The notes beneath the pieces were generated by a model that was given only the letters and a program-made list of their open reading frames with translations, ran no database searches and was not told the origin of the DNA. Of a stretch of 64,000 nt of DNA, positions 34,351 through 42,430 are shown one piece after another. Location: assembly GCA_035760965.1 (NCBI GenBank), contig DASTRY010000001.1, positions 28,781 through 92,780 of the forward strand, in the 5' to 3' direction. This DNA comes from JADGHX01 sp035760965. GTDB taxonomy: Bacteria; Pseudomonadota; Gammaproteobacteria; Steroidobacterales; Steroidobacteraceae. The position numbers and the translations under genes are program-made. Position 1 is the stretch's first letter. Each line of letters starts with the position of its first letter.

Positions 34351-35382
34351 ATGGCGCAGGAAAAACAACAATCCGGCCAAAAACAACAATCCGGCCGCAC
34401 GGGCGTCGAGCGCGCCGCGATTCTGCTGCTGACGCTCGGCGAGCAGGAAGCCGCGCAGGTGCTGAAGCACATGGGCGCGCGCGAAGTGCAGAAAGTCGGC
34501 GCGGCGATGACGCAGTTGCTGAACGTCTCCAAGGAGGAAGTGTCGGAGGTGCTCTCGACCTTCACGTCGGTGGTCGAAACGCAGACCTCCGTCGGCGTGG
34601 GTGTCGATGAGTTCCTACGCAAGGTGCTGGTGGACGCGCTCGGCGAGGACAAAGCCGCGAGCGTGATCGATCGCATCAACATCGGGCCCTCCAGCAAGGG
34701 TCTCGAGGCGTTGAAGTGGATGGACCCGCGCGCGGTCGCGGAGCTCATCCGCCACGAGCATCCGCAGATCATCGCCATCGTGCTCGCGTATCTCGATGCG
34801 GACCAGGCGGCGGACATTCTCACCTCGTTGCCTGCCGGCTTGCGCGCGGACGTCATCATGCGCATCGCGACGCTCGACGGCGTGCAGCCGAGCGCGCTGT
34901 CCGAGCTCGACGACATCATGGAGAAGCAGTTCGCCGGCAAGTCCACGGCGAAAACCTCCTCGCTGGGCGGCCCCAAGGCGGCGGCGGACATCATCAACCT
35001 GCTCGATCCGGGCACTGAAAGCGCGGTGATGGAGCAGGTCAATCGCGCCGACGAAGCGCTCGCCAACAAGATTCAGGACCTGGTGTTCGTCTTCGACAAT
35101 CTCATCGACATCGACGATCGTGGCATGCAGGAGCTGCTGCGCAACGTGCAGAGCGATCGCCTGCTGATCGCCATGAAGGGCGCCGACGACGAGCTGAAGG
35201 CGAAGATCTTCAAGAACATGTCGCAGCGCGCGGCGGAAATGCTGAAGGACGACCTCGAAGCGAAAGGCCCGGTACGGCTCTCGGAGGTGGAAGCGGCGCA
35301 GAAGGAAATCCTGATGGCCGCCCGCAAGCTCGCGGAAGCGGGCACGATCGCGCTCGGCGGCAAGGGCGAGACGTATGTCTGA
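34351..35382 (+). CDS. fliG: Flagellar motor switch protein FliG
   Basis: Rotor protein of the C ring that meets the stator; 343 residues. Recognisable parts are GVERAAILLLTLGEQEAAQVLKHM at the start, the EHPQ-containing middle (AELIRHEHPQIIAIVLAYL), and the torque helix with charged residues (DDRGMQELLRNVQSDRLLIAMKGADDELK). The N-terminus carries a perfect 18-bp tandem duplication (34361-34396) giving KQQSGQ-KQQSGR, absent from typical FliG. The ATG follows the fliF stop with no gap, and the 3' end overlaps fliH by 8 nt. Confidence 0.96.
   Translation: MAQEKQQSGQKQQSGRTGVERAAILLLTLGEQEAAQVLKHMGAREVQKVGAAMTQLLNVSKEEVSEVLSTFTSVVETQTSVGVGVDEFLRKVLVDALGEDKAASVIDRINIGPSSKGLEALKWMDPRAVAELIRHEHPQIIAIVLAYLDADQAADILTSLPAGLRADVIMRIATLDGVQPSALSELDDIMEKQFAGKSTAKTSSLGGPKAAADIINLLDPGTESAVMEQVNRADEALANKIQDLVFVFDNLIDIDDRGMQELLRNVQSDRLLIAMKGADDELKAKIFKNMSQRAAEMLKDDLEAKGPVRLSEVEAAQKEILMAARKLAEAGTIALGGKGETYV
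34361..34396 (+). repeat. 18-bp tandem duplication at the 5' end of fliG
   Basis: Two exact 18-bp copies (AAAAACAACAATCCGGCC) lie back to back in frame and encode KQQSGQ then KQQSGR. The unit is unusually A-rich for this locus. It is probably a recent slippage or unequal-crossover event, and it lies in the translation initiation region of fliG. Confidence 0.9.
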
Positions 35383-36031
35383 CAAAGCGTTCGCCGCGGC
35401 CAAAGCCGCAGCGGCGGTCGACGCGATCAAGCGCTGGTCGCTGCCGTCCGTCGAGGGGCCGATCATCGGACGGCGCGTGACCGAAGCCGAGCAGCGCGCC
35501 GCCGAGCGCGCCAACTACGAGAAAGGCTATCAGGAGGGGCTCGCGGCCGCACAGGCCGAAGTGAACAAGCGCATCGCGGAGCTCAACGCGCGCGTTCAGC
35601 GGCTCGACGCCATTCTCAAAATGATGTCACGACCGCTCGAAGATCTCGACGATGAAGTCGAGAAGCAGCTGACCCTGCTCGCGCTGACGGTGGGCAAGCA
35701 AATGGTGCGGCGGGAGCTGAAGACCGACCCTGCACAGGTCATCGCCGTCATTCGTGAGTGCGTCGGAAGGTTGCCGGTGGCTGCTCGGGACGTTCGCGTT
35801 CACTTGCATCCGGAAGATGCCGCCGTCGTGCGCGAGCTGCTGTCCACACCGTCCAGCGATCGCGCATGGAGCATCGTCGAGGACCCTGCTCTCTCGCGCG
35901 GCGGCTGCGTCGTTCGCACCGATACTTCGCAGATCGACGCCAAGCTCGACAGCCGATTGAATGCCGTCGTCGCTGCCGCGTTCGGCGACGAGCGCGCGCC
36001 GACGCGCACTGGCGAGAGCGCCGGCGGATGA
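35375..36031 (+). CDS. fliH: Flagellar assembly protein FliH
   Basis: Peripheral stalk and inhibitor of the export ATPase FliI, 218 residues. The N-terminal part is Ala-rich with IKRWSLPSVEGP and an ANYEKGYQEGLAAAQAEVNKRIAEL coiled segment. The C-terminal domain has LTLLALTVGKQMVRRELKTDP and SRGGCVVRTDTSQIDAKLDSRL, matching FliH/V-ATPase subunit E. The start overlaps fliG by 8 nt, and the stop overlaps the fliI ATG (ATGA), so translation is probably coupled. Confidence 0.93.
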   Translation: MSDKAFAAAKAAAAVDAIKRWSLPSVEGPIIGRRVTEAEQRAAERANYEKGYQEGLAAAQAEVNKRIAELNARVQRLDAILKMMSRPLEDLDDEVEKQLTLLALTVGKQMVRRELKTDPAQVIAVIRECVGRLPVAARDVRVHLHPEDAAVVRELLSTPSSDRAWSIVEDPALSRGGCVVRTDTSQIDAKLDSRLNAVVAAAFGDERAPTRTGESAGG

Positions 36032-37410
36032 ACCGATCGGCTCTCAGTCGCAGCCACATCTGGCAGGATCGCCTCGCGCGCAACGTCTCGCGTGTCGAGC
36101 GCGTCCCGCCACCGGCGGTCGAGGGCCATCTCACGCGCATGATCGGGCAAACCCTCGAAGCCGTGGGCTGCCAGGCTGCGGTGGGCGATTACTGCGACGT
36201 CCTGGCGAGCAGCGGCTCGCGCGTCGAGACCGAAGTGGTGGGCTTTTCCGGCGATCGGCTGTACCTCATGCCGACTGGCGACGTGCACGGCCTCGAGCCG
36301 AACGCGCGCGTGGTACCGCGCCAGCGCGCCGGCACGGTGCGTGTCGGGCCGGAGCTGCTCGGCCGCATCATCGACGGCACGGCGCAGCCGCTCGATGGGC
36401 TCGGCCCGCTGCTTTGCGAGGAGAGCGTGCGGCTCACCGGCAAGCTCATCAATCCCCTCGCGCGACAGCCGATCTCGGAACCGCTCGACGTCGGCGTGCG
36501 CACGATCAACTCGCTGTTCACGATCGGTCGCGGCCAGCGCGTCGGGCTGTTCGCCGGCAGCGGCGTCGGCAAGAGCGTGCTGCTCGGCATGATGGCGCGC
36601 TATACCAATGCCGACATCATCGTCGTCGGGCTGATCGGCGAGCGCGGTCGCGAAGTGAAGGAATTCGTCGAGCGCATCCTCGGACCGGAGGATCGCAAGC
36701 GCGCCGTCGTCGTCGCGGCCCCCGCAGACAGCCCGCCGCTCATGCGCATGCATGGCGCGTGGCTCGCGTCGGCGGTCGCCGAGTACTACCGCGATCGCGG
36801 CGCGAACGTGCTGCTGCTGATGGACTCGCTCACACGATTTGCCCAAGCGCAGCGTGAGATCGGTCTCGCCATCGGCGAAGCACCGGCCACGAAAGGCTAT
36901 CCGCCCTCGGTGTTCGCGCGGCTCCCACAGCTCGTCGAGCGCGCCGGCAACGGGGTGGAGGGCGGCGGCTCGATCACCGCGTTCTACACGGTGCTCACCG
37001 AAGGCGACGACAACAACGATCCGATCGCGGATGCGGCGCGCGCCATTCTCGACGGTCACATCGTGCTCTCACGACGCATCGCGGAGAGCGGGCAGTATCC
37101 GGCCATCGACGTCGAAGCCTCCGTCAGCCGCGTGATGCACGAGATCGCGCCGCGCGAGCAGATCGAGCTGGCGCGGCGCTTCCGGCAGACTTTGTCGACT
37201 TACGAGCACCACCGCGACCTCATCGCGATCGGCGCCTACCAGCGCGGCAGCGATCCGCGCGTGGATGCGGCCATCGCCTTGTGGCCGCGCATGCAGAAGT
37301 TCCTTCAGCAGGACATGCACGAGTGCGTGAGCTTTTCCGAGAGCATCGCGGCGCTGCGCACCGTCCTCGACCTCGGCGCCGGCGCGGCGCCTGATACGGC
37401 AGAGACATGA
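36028..37410 (+). CDS. fliI: Flagellum-specific ATPase FliI
   Basis: F1-beta-like ATPase that energises and organises flagellar type III export. From ATG 36028 (overlapping fliH by 4 nt) it has 460 residues. Walker A is AGSGVGKS at 176-183, GERGREVKEF follows, Walker B is VLLLMDSLTRFAQAQREI, and GSITAFYTVLTEGDDNNDPIAD is diagnostic for FliI. The earlier part of the frame reads through fliH and is not coding. FliJ follows with another ATGA overlap. Confidence 0.96.
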   Translation: MNRSALSRSHIWQDRLARNVSRVERVPPPAVEGHLTRMIGQTLEAVGCQAAVGDYCDVLASSGSRVETEVVGFSGDRLYLMPTGDVHGLEPNARVVPRQRAGTVRVGPELLGRIIDGTAQPLDGLGPLLCEESVRLTGKLINPLARQPISEPLDVGVRTINSLFTIGRGQRVGLFAGSGVGKSVLLGMMARYTNADIIVVGLIGERGREVKEFVERILGPEDRKRAVVVAAPADSPPLMRMHGAWLASAVAEYYRDRGANVLLLMDSLTRFAQAQREIGLAIGEAPATKGYPPSVFARLPQLVERAGNGVEGGGSITAFYTVLTEGDDNNDPIADAARAILDGHIVLSRRIAESGQYPAIDVEASVSRVMHEIAPREQIELARRFRQTLSTYEHHRDLIAIGAYQRGSDPRVDAAIALWPRMQKFLQQDMHECVSFSESIAALRTVLDLGAGAAPDTAET

Positions 37411-37862
37411 AACGATCGAAACGCATGCAGACGGTCGAGCGCGTGGTCTCGGACGTCGAGCGCAAGCGCGCGGAGGCGCTTGCGGCCTGCGAGCGGCGCG
37501 TCGCGGAAAGCGAGCGGAAGCTCGCCGAGCTGGAGAGCTACCAGAAAACCTACGCGATGCAGTTCAACGCGCGCGCCGGGTCCGGCATCGGCGCGGCCGG
37601 ACTGCGCGATTTCCAGACGTTCATGGCCCGGCTCGCCGAAGCGGTGAAGCAGCAGGCCCAGATCGTCTCGAAAGCCAGGGCCGATCGCGATGCGGAGCTC
37701 AAAACCTGGCAGCACGCCGCGCAGCGCGCCGAGGCCGTCGGCGGCCTCGTGAAGCGCTGGCAGAGCGAAGAGCGACGTGCAGAAGACAAGCGCGAGCAGA
37801 GCGAATCCGACGAGCGCTCGCAGCGCCCATCGCCGTACGCGCTGCGCACCCGGCACAACTAA
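37407..37862 (+). CDS. fliJ: Flagellar export protein FliJ
   Basis: A 151-residue, highly charged, almost entirely coiled-coil protein that acts like the gamma subunit of the FliI ATPase and escorts export chaperones. FliJ-like segments are RMQTVERVVSDVERKRAEALAAC near the start and LAELESYQKTYAMQF with FQTFMARLAEAVKQQ in the middle. Sequence conservation in this family is low, so the call rests on size, coiled-coil nature, and its position between fliI (4-nt overlap) and fliK. Confidence 0.9.
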   Translation: MKRSKRMQTVERVVSDVERKRAEALAACERRVAESERKLAELESYQKTYAMQFNARAGSGIGAAGLRDFQTFMARLAEAVKQQAQIVSKARADRDAELKTWQHAAQRAEAVGGLVKRWQSEERRAEDKREQSESDERSQRPSPYALRTRHN

Positions 37863-37897
37863 AGCGTCTGACGACTCGCTAACGAGGCAACCCTGGC

Positions 37898-38941
37898 ATG
37901 GCATCCATTCCGAGCTCCGGCTCCGCCCCTCCCTCCGGTGCAGCATCGCAACCTGCAACGATGACCGGCGGCACCTCCACGACGGCGTCGCAGCCGGCAG
38001 CCAGCGGTACGCCCGGCTCGTTCATGCAGCTCGTCGCCCAATTGTTAGGTGGCGCTGGCGCTGAGCAACCGAGCAGCGATCTGGGAGACCTCGCCGGCGT
38101 CGAGCTCTGCGGTGATCAACTCGAGTTACAAGGCGACGATAGCGACGCCGATAGTGACACCGGCGACGACGATGTCCTCGCGCTGGCTTCGTTGCTCCCC
38201 GGCCTGGCCGCGCTCACTCAGCCTTCCCCCACTCCGTCCGCGGAGGGTACGTCAGGAGCCACTGCATCGCCGGAAGACGCTACGGGTGCAATCGACGGCG
38301 CCAGGATCGCGGAGCGCACCGACGCCGATGTCGTGAAAGCCGCCATCGACGCGCTCGCGGGCGATGCGAGCGGGGACGCGAGCGACCTCACCGACGCCGC
38401 CGCGCGCCCAGACTCCGCGGCTGCGCCGACCGCGGCGGCGACGTCGCCGACGCAGAGCGCACCGCCTCAACTTCACGCCCTCATGACCGCCCACACCGCT
38501 GCCGGTGACGTCGACGTCACGCCCGACGCGTCGCTCCGCGCCCCGGTCGGCTCGCACGCGTGGAAAGACGAGCTCGGCACTCAGCTCACGTGGATGGCGC
38601 TGAACGGGCGTGAAGCCGCATCGCTGCGCCTGTCTCCCGAACATCTTGGCCCGCTCGAAGTACGGATTTCGATGCACGAAGGCACGGCCTCCGTCTACTT
38701 CGGCGCGAGCAATGCCGACACGCGCAGCGCGCTCGAGCAATCACTGCCGCGGCTGCGCGAGCTGTTCGCCGCCAACGGCCTTGTGCTCGCCGACGCCGGC
38801 GTCTCGCGAGACACCCCGCGCCACACCTTCAAAGCGCCGGCGGAATCCCCACGAGCCGCGCGAAACATTGACGCCTCGAGCGGACCCGCTGTGACGTCCG
38901 TCACCCTCGCTCGCGCGGGACTCGTCGACACGTACGTCTGA
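37898..38941 (+). CDS. fliK: Flagellar hook-length control protein FliK
   Basis: Exported molecular ruler that sets hook length and switches substrate specificity through FlhB. The 347-residue protein has a disordered Ala/Ser/Pro/Asp-rich N-terminal region (1-205). The globular C-terminal FliK domain follows: LTWMALNGREAASLRLSPEHLGPLEVRI near 230-256 and SVYFGASNADTRSALEQSLPRLRELFAANGL near 260-290. It ends the fliE-fliK run, and a GC-rich hairpin and a sigma-54 promoter for fliL follow. Confidence 0.93.
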   Translation: MASIPSSGSAPPSGAASQPATMTGGTSTTASQPAASGTPGSFMQLVAQLLGGAGAEQPSSDLGDLAGVELCGDQLELQGDDSDADSDTGDDDVLALASLLPGLAALTQPSPTPSAEGTSGATASPEDATGAIDGARIAERTDADVVKAAIDALAGDASGDASDLTDAAARPDSAAAPTAAATSPTQSAPPQLHALMTAHTAAGDVDVTPDASLRAPVGSHAWKDELGTQLTWMALNGREAASLRLSPEHLGPLEVRISMHEGTASVYFGASNADTRSALEQSLPRLRELFAANGLVLADAGVSRDTPRHTFKAPAESPRAARNIDASSGPAVTSVTLARAGLVDTYV

Positions 38942-38950
38942 TTACAGCCC

Positions 38951-38971
38951 GCGGCGCGCGACTTGCGCCGC
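38951..38971 (+). terminator. Hairpin after fliK
   Basis: GCGGCGC and GCGCCGC form a perfect 7-bp stem with a 7-nt loop, starting 9 nt after the fliK stop. There is no T-run, so it is a candidate terminator or RNA-stabilising structure separating fliK from the fliL promoter. Confidence 0.35.
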
Positions 38972-39055
38972 ACCTGTGATCGCAGTCACGCCGCGCAGCC
39001 CGCCGTCGCGTGTCTTGTGAGGCGCATCACGCGCCAACTTTCCGTCGCAAATCCG

Positions 39056-39071
39056 TGGCATGCGCGTTGCA
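39056..39071 (+). promoter_or_regulatory. Predicted sigma-54 promoter of the fliL operon
   Basis: TGGCATGCGCGTTGCA matches TGGCACG-N4-TTGCA at nearly every position, with GG and GC 10 nt apart. Transcription would begin near 39083, about 37 nt before fliL. It probably drives the compact run fliL to fliA and perhaps on to motD. Confidence 0.88.
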
Positions 39072-39119
39072 ACCTCCCCGCCGTTCGCACGCGCGTTTGC
39101 TTTTCCAAGGGTCTCTGCG

Positions 39120-39623
39120 ATGGCTGAAATTCCGGTTCTGGAAGCCGCTCCCGGACAAGACGAGGGCGGCAAGAAGTTTCCCTGGCTCATGACGACGTTC
39201 GTCATGCTCGTCCTGCTCGCGCTCGTTGCGGGCGCCACCTGGTATTTCTTCGCGGGTCCCGCTGCGCAGAAGGGTCACGTCGAAACGAAGGCCGTCGCGC
39301 AGCCGCCCATCTACATTGCGCTCGATCCGCCGTTCGTCGTGAACTTCGAAGCCGAGCAGCTCGTGCGCTTCCTGCAGGTGACGGTGCAGGTGATGACGCG
39401 CGACGCCGCCACCGCGGACCTCGTGCGCGCGAACGACCCCGTCGTGCGCAACGACCTGCTGCTCCTGCTCGGGAACCAGCACTATGAGACGATCTCGACG
39501 CGCGAGGGCAAGGAGAAGCTGCGCGCGCAGGCGCTCGCGACCGTGCGCAAGGTCGTCGCCAACGCCGGCGGCAAGGCCGACAAGATCGAGGCCGTCTACT
39601 TCACCAGCTTCGTGATGCAGTAA
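39120..39623 (+). CDS. fliL: Flagellar basal body-associated protein FliL
   Basis: Single-pass inner-membrane protein that surrounds and supports the stator; 167 residues from ATG 39120. A short cytoplasmic N-terminus is followed by one membrane segment (WLMTTFVMLVLLALVAGATWYFFA, about 21-44) and a periplasmic domain with PPIYIALDPPFVVNF, RFLQVTVQVMTRD and NDPVVRNDLLLLLGNQ, all typical of FliL. It is the first gene after the strong sigma-54 element. Confidence 0.95.
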   Translation: MAEIPVLEAAPGQDEGGKKFPWLMTTFVMLVLLALVAGATWYFFAGPAAQKGHVETKAVAQPPIYIALDPPFVVNFEAEQLVRFLQVTVQVMTRDAATADLVRANDPVVRNDLLLLLGNQHYETISTREGKEKLRAQALATVRKVVANAGGKADKIEAVYFTSFVMQ

Positions 39624-39637
39624 CCGTTTACGCCGCC

Positions 39638-40648
39638 GTGAACGATCAGCAGAAAATTCTAAATCAGGACGAGATCGACGCCCTCATCCACGGCGTCGAT
39701 CAGGGCGCCGTCAGCACTGAAGCGCCGCCGGTCGCGGGCGAAGTCCGCGAGTACGACTTCCAGAATCAGATGCGCATCGTGCGCGGGCGCATGCCCACGC
39801 TCGAGATGATCAACGAGCGCTTCGCGCGTCTCTTCCGCACGAACCTGTACACGCTGCTGCGCCGCTCGCCCGAAGTCGCGGTGAATCCGATCGAGATGAA
39901 GAAGTTCAGCGAGTACGTGCACACGCTGCACGTGCCGACGAGCCTGAACATGGTGCGGATCCACCCGCTGCGCGGCATGGCGCTCGTGCTGCTCGAGCCG
40001 CGTCTCGTGTTCTCGATCGTGGACAACTTCTTCGGCGGCAACGGCCGGCACACGAAGATCGAGGGCCGCGATTTCACGGCCACCGAGACCCGCATCATCC
40101 AGATGGTGCTGAAAAACGCCTTCGTGGACTTGCGCGAAGCCTGGTCGCACGTCGCGAGCATCGAGGTCGAGTACGTCCAGTCCGAGCTGAACCCGGCGTT
40201 CGCCAACATCGTGAGCCCCTCGGAGGTCGTGGTCATCACGAGCTTCCACGTCGAGCTCGAGGGCGGCGGCGGCGATGTGCACGTCACGATGCCCTACTCG
40301 ATGATCGAGCCGCTGCGCGAGCAGCTCGACTCGGGCATGACGAGCGACCGCATCGAGCACGACGAGCGCTGGGCGCACAGCATGAAGGAAGAGATCGACG
40401 ATGCGGAGGTCGAGCTCACCACCGTTCTCGGCCGCACCCAGCTCTCGCTCGCGGCGCTCCTCAACCTGAAGGCCGGAGACGTCATCCCGTGCGATTTCAA
40501 CGGCAAGGTGACCGTGCTCGCCGAGAGCGTGCCGGTGTTTCGGGGCAGCTTCGGCGTCTCGCGCGGCCAGCAGGCCGTGAAGCTGGAAGAGCGCGTGCGC
40601 CGGCCGAAGCCCACGCTCATCGAGCCTCCCAAATTGAAGAAAGCCTGA
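39638..40648 (+). CDS. fliM: Flagellar motor switch protein FliM
   Basis: C-ring protein that binds phosphorylated CheY; 336 residues, starting at GTG 39638. The CheY-binding peptide LNQDEIDALIHG is at residues 8-19. The middle CheC-like domain has RMPTLEMINERFARLFRTNL and FFGGNGRHTKIEGRDFTATE. The C-terminal SpoA domain reads LTTVLGRTQLSLAALLNLKAGDVIP. FliL precedes by 14 nt and FliN follows by 10 nt. Confidence 0.97.
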   Translation: MNDQQKILNQDEIDALIHGVDQGAVSTEAPPVAGEVREYDFQNQMRIVRGRMPTLEMINERFARLFRTNLYTLLRRSPEVAVNPIEMKKFSEYVHTLHVPTSLNMVRIHPLRGMALVLLEPRLVFSIVDNFFGGNGRHTKIEGRDFTATETRIIQMVLKNAFVDLREAWSHVASIEVEYVQSELNPAFANIVSPSEVVVITSFHVELEGGGGDVHVTMPYSMIEPLREQLDSGMTSDRIEHDERWAHSMKEEIDDAEVELTTVLGRTQLSLAALLNLKAGDVIPCDFNGKVTVLAESVPVFRGSFGVSRGQQAVKLEERVRRPKPTLIEPPKLKKA

Positions 40649-40658
40649 GGACCCTCTC

Positions 40659-41003
40659 ATGAATGCCCATGCGATGAACGCCGAGGCCGCCCAGGCCGCG
40701 CAGTTCGACACTCTGCAGGACGAAGGCGGACAACCCGGCAAGGACGTCAATCTCGAAGTGATCCTCGACGTGCCGGTCACGCTGTCGATGGAAGTGGGCC
40801 GCACGCGCATCCCGATCCGCAATTTGCTGCAGCTGAATCAGGGCTCGGTCGTCGAGCTCGATCGCGCGGCCGGCGAGCCGCTCGATGTGTTCGTCAACGG
40901 CACGCTCGTCGCGCACGGCGAGGTCGTGGTGGTGAACGAGAAGTTCGGCATCCGCCTCACCGATGTGATCAGCCCGGCTGAACGCATCCGCAAGCTGAAA
41001 TAG
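40659..41003 (+). CDS. fliN: Flagellar motor switch protein FliN
   Basis: C-ring subunit of 114 residues. An acidic, Ala-rich leader of about 40 residues precedes the SpoA domain with DVPVTLSMEVGRTRIPIRNLLQL, GSVVELDRAAGEPLDVFVNGTLVAHGEVVVVNEKFGIRLTDV-type strands. These are diagnostic of FliN. It pairs with fliM directly upstream and, in the family, binds the FliH-FliI complex as well as CheY. Confidence 0.96.
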   Translation: MNAHAMNAEAAQAAQFDTLQDEGGQPGKDVNLEVILDVPVTLSMEVGRTRIPIRNLLQLNQGSVVELDRAAGEPLDVFVNGTLVAHGEVVVVNEKFGIRLTDVISPAERIRKLK

Positions 41004-41024
41004 CCGGCGAACGTTGCGACGCTG

Positions 41025-41474
41025 ATGACGCGATTCGTCTTCACATTGGCCGCGCTCCTCCTCGGTGCGGGTGCCTCCGCCGCAGACAGCACGCGCCCGT
41101 TCGCGGCGCCGGCTGCGATGGACGGTGCCACTCCGCCGGGCGTCGGCAGCCTCGGCCAGGTCACTCTGTCGCTCGGCCTCGTGCTGGCGCTGATCTTCGC
41201 CGTCGCGTGGCTCGCGCGGCGCATGCGCGGATTGAATCGCGCGAGCACGGACGCGCTCGACGTCATCGCCACCTTGCCGCTCGGCCAGAAGGAACGCGCC
41301 GTGCTCGTCCGGGTCGGCAAGCAGCAGATTCTCCTGGGCGTCGCGCCCGGCCGGGTCACCGCCCTGCACGTGCTCGCCGAGCCCGTCGACATCACGACGC
41401 CGACGCCCGCGGGCCCGGCCTCCGCCGAGAAGCCGTCCTTCAAGGCGCTGCTCCTGAAGAGTCTCGGCAAATGA
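41025..41474 (+). CDS. fliO: Flagellar biosynthetic protein FliO
   Basis: Small inner-membrane assembly factor for the FliP ring, 149 residues. The N-terminus looks like a signal or first membrane segment (FVFTLAALLLGAGASAA), followed by a TM near residues 46-64 (VTLSLGLVLALIFAVAWLA). The cytoplasmic domain has LDVIATLPLGQKERAVLVRVGKQQILLGV, the conserved FliO pattern. The stop overlaps the fliP ATG (ATGA). Confidence 0.92.
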   Translation: MTRFVFTLAALLLGAGASAADSTRPFAAPAAMDGATPPGVGSLGQVTLSLGLVLALIFAVAWLARRMRGLNRASTDALDVIATLPLGQKERAVLVRVGKQQILLGVAPGRVTALHVLAEPVDITTPTPAGPASAEKPSFKALLLKSLGK

Positions 41475-42157
41475 TCGACCCCGGCATCACAGCGGTGACC
41501 GTCTCGACGGCGGCCGGCGGCGGTCAGACGTACTCGCTGACGCTGCAGATTCTCTTCTTGATGACGGCGCTGACGCTGCTGCCGGCCATCGTGCTCATGA
41601 TGACGGCGTTCACGCGCATCGTGATCGTGCTCGGCATCCTGCGGCAGGCGCTCGGCGCCGGACAGACGCCGCCCAATCAGGTGCTGATCGGGCTGTCGCT
41701 GTTTCTCACCTTCTTCGTCATGTCCCCGGTGATCGACAAGATCAACACCGAATCGGTGCAGCCCTACATGGCCGGCACGATGGACGCGGTCACCGCACTC
41801 CAGAAGGCGACCGGCCCGCTGAAGAAATTCATGCTCGATCAGACGCGCGAGAGCGACATCGCCACGTTCGTGCGCATCGCCGGCGGCAAGGGCTACGCCA
41901 CCCCGCAGGATGTGCCGCTCAGCGTGCTCGTGCCCGCGTTCGTCACGAGCGAGCTGAAAACCGCGTTCCTGATCGGATTCCTGATCTTCATTCCGTTCGT
42001 GATCATCGACCTCGTGGTCGCGAGCGTCCTCATGTCGATGGGCATGATGATGCTCTCGCCCGTGCTGATTTCGTTGCCGTTCAAATTGATGTTGTTCGTC
42101 CTCGTCGACGGCTGGTCGCTCGTCATGGGCACCCTCGCCGCAAGCTTCTACTCATAA
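41471..42157 (+). CDS. fliP: Flagellar biosynthetic protein FliP
   Basis: Core of the export gate (five FliP per FliP5Q4R1 complex). From ATG 41471, coupled to fliO by a 4-nt overlap, it has 228 residues. Key parts are ALTLLPAIVLMMTAFTRIVIVLGILRQALG, the SLFLTFFVMSPV helix, and a C-terminal FIPFVIIDLVVASVLMSMGMMMLSPVLISLPFK. The cleavable signal peptide of the longer enteric FliP is not evident: the leader (MIDPGITAVTVSTAAGGG) is short and uncharged. Confidence 0.96.
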   Translation: MIDPGITAVTVSTAAGGGQTYSLTLQILFLMTALTLLPAIVLMMTAFTRIVIVLGILRQALGAGQTPPNQVLIGLSLFLTFFVMSPVIDKINTESVQPYMAGTMDAVTALQKATGPLKKFMLDQTRESDIATFVRIAGGKGYATPQDVPLSVLVPAFVTSELKTAFLIGFLIFIPFVIIDLVVASVLMSMGMMMLSPVLISLPFKLMLFVLVDGWSLVMGTLAASFYS

Positions 42158-42159
42158 CC

Positions 42160-42429
42160 ATGTCACCCGAAACCGTAATGACCATCGGCCAGCGCGCGCT
42201 GGAAATGACGCTGCTGCTCGCCGCTCCGCTCCTCCTCGTTGCGCTCATCACCGGCCTCATGGTCGGCGCGTTCCAGGCGGCGACGCAGATCAACGAGATG
42301 ACGCTCTCGTTCATTCCGAAGCTGCTCGCCACTGCGACGACGCTCGTGATCGCCGGCCCCTGGATGCTGAAGCTGCTGGTCGGTTACACGCGCGAGCTCA
42401 TCCAAAGCATCCCGCTGCTCATCAACTGA
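42160..42429 (+). CDS. fliQ: Flagellar biosynthetic protein FliQ
   Basis: Export-gate subunit of 89 residues with two membrane helices forming a hairpin: LEMTLLLAAPLLLVALITGLMVGAFQA and LLATATTLVIAGPWMLKLLVGY. The TQINEMTLSFIPK loop between them is a FliQ signature. It lies 2 nt after fliP, and only one base separates its stop from the fliR start. Confidence 0.96.
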   Translation: MSPETVMTIGQRALEMTLLLAAPLLLVALITGLMVGAFQAATQINEMTLSFIPKLLATATTLVIAGPWMLKLLVGYTRELIQSIPLLIN

Positions 42430-42430
42430 A

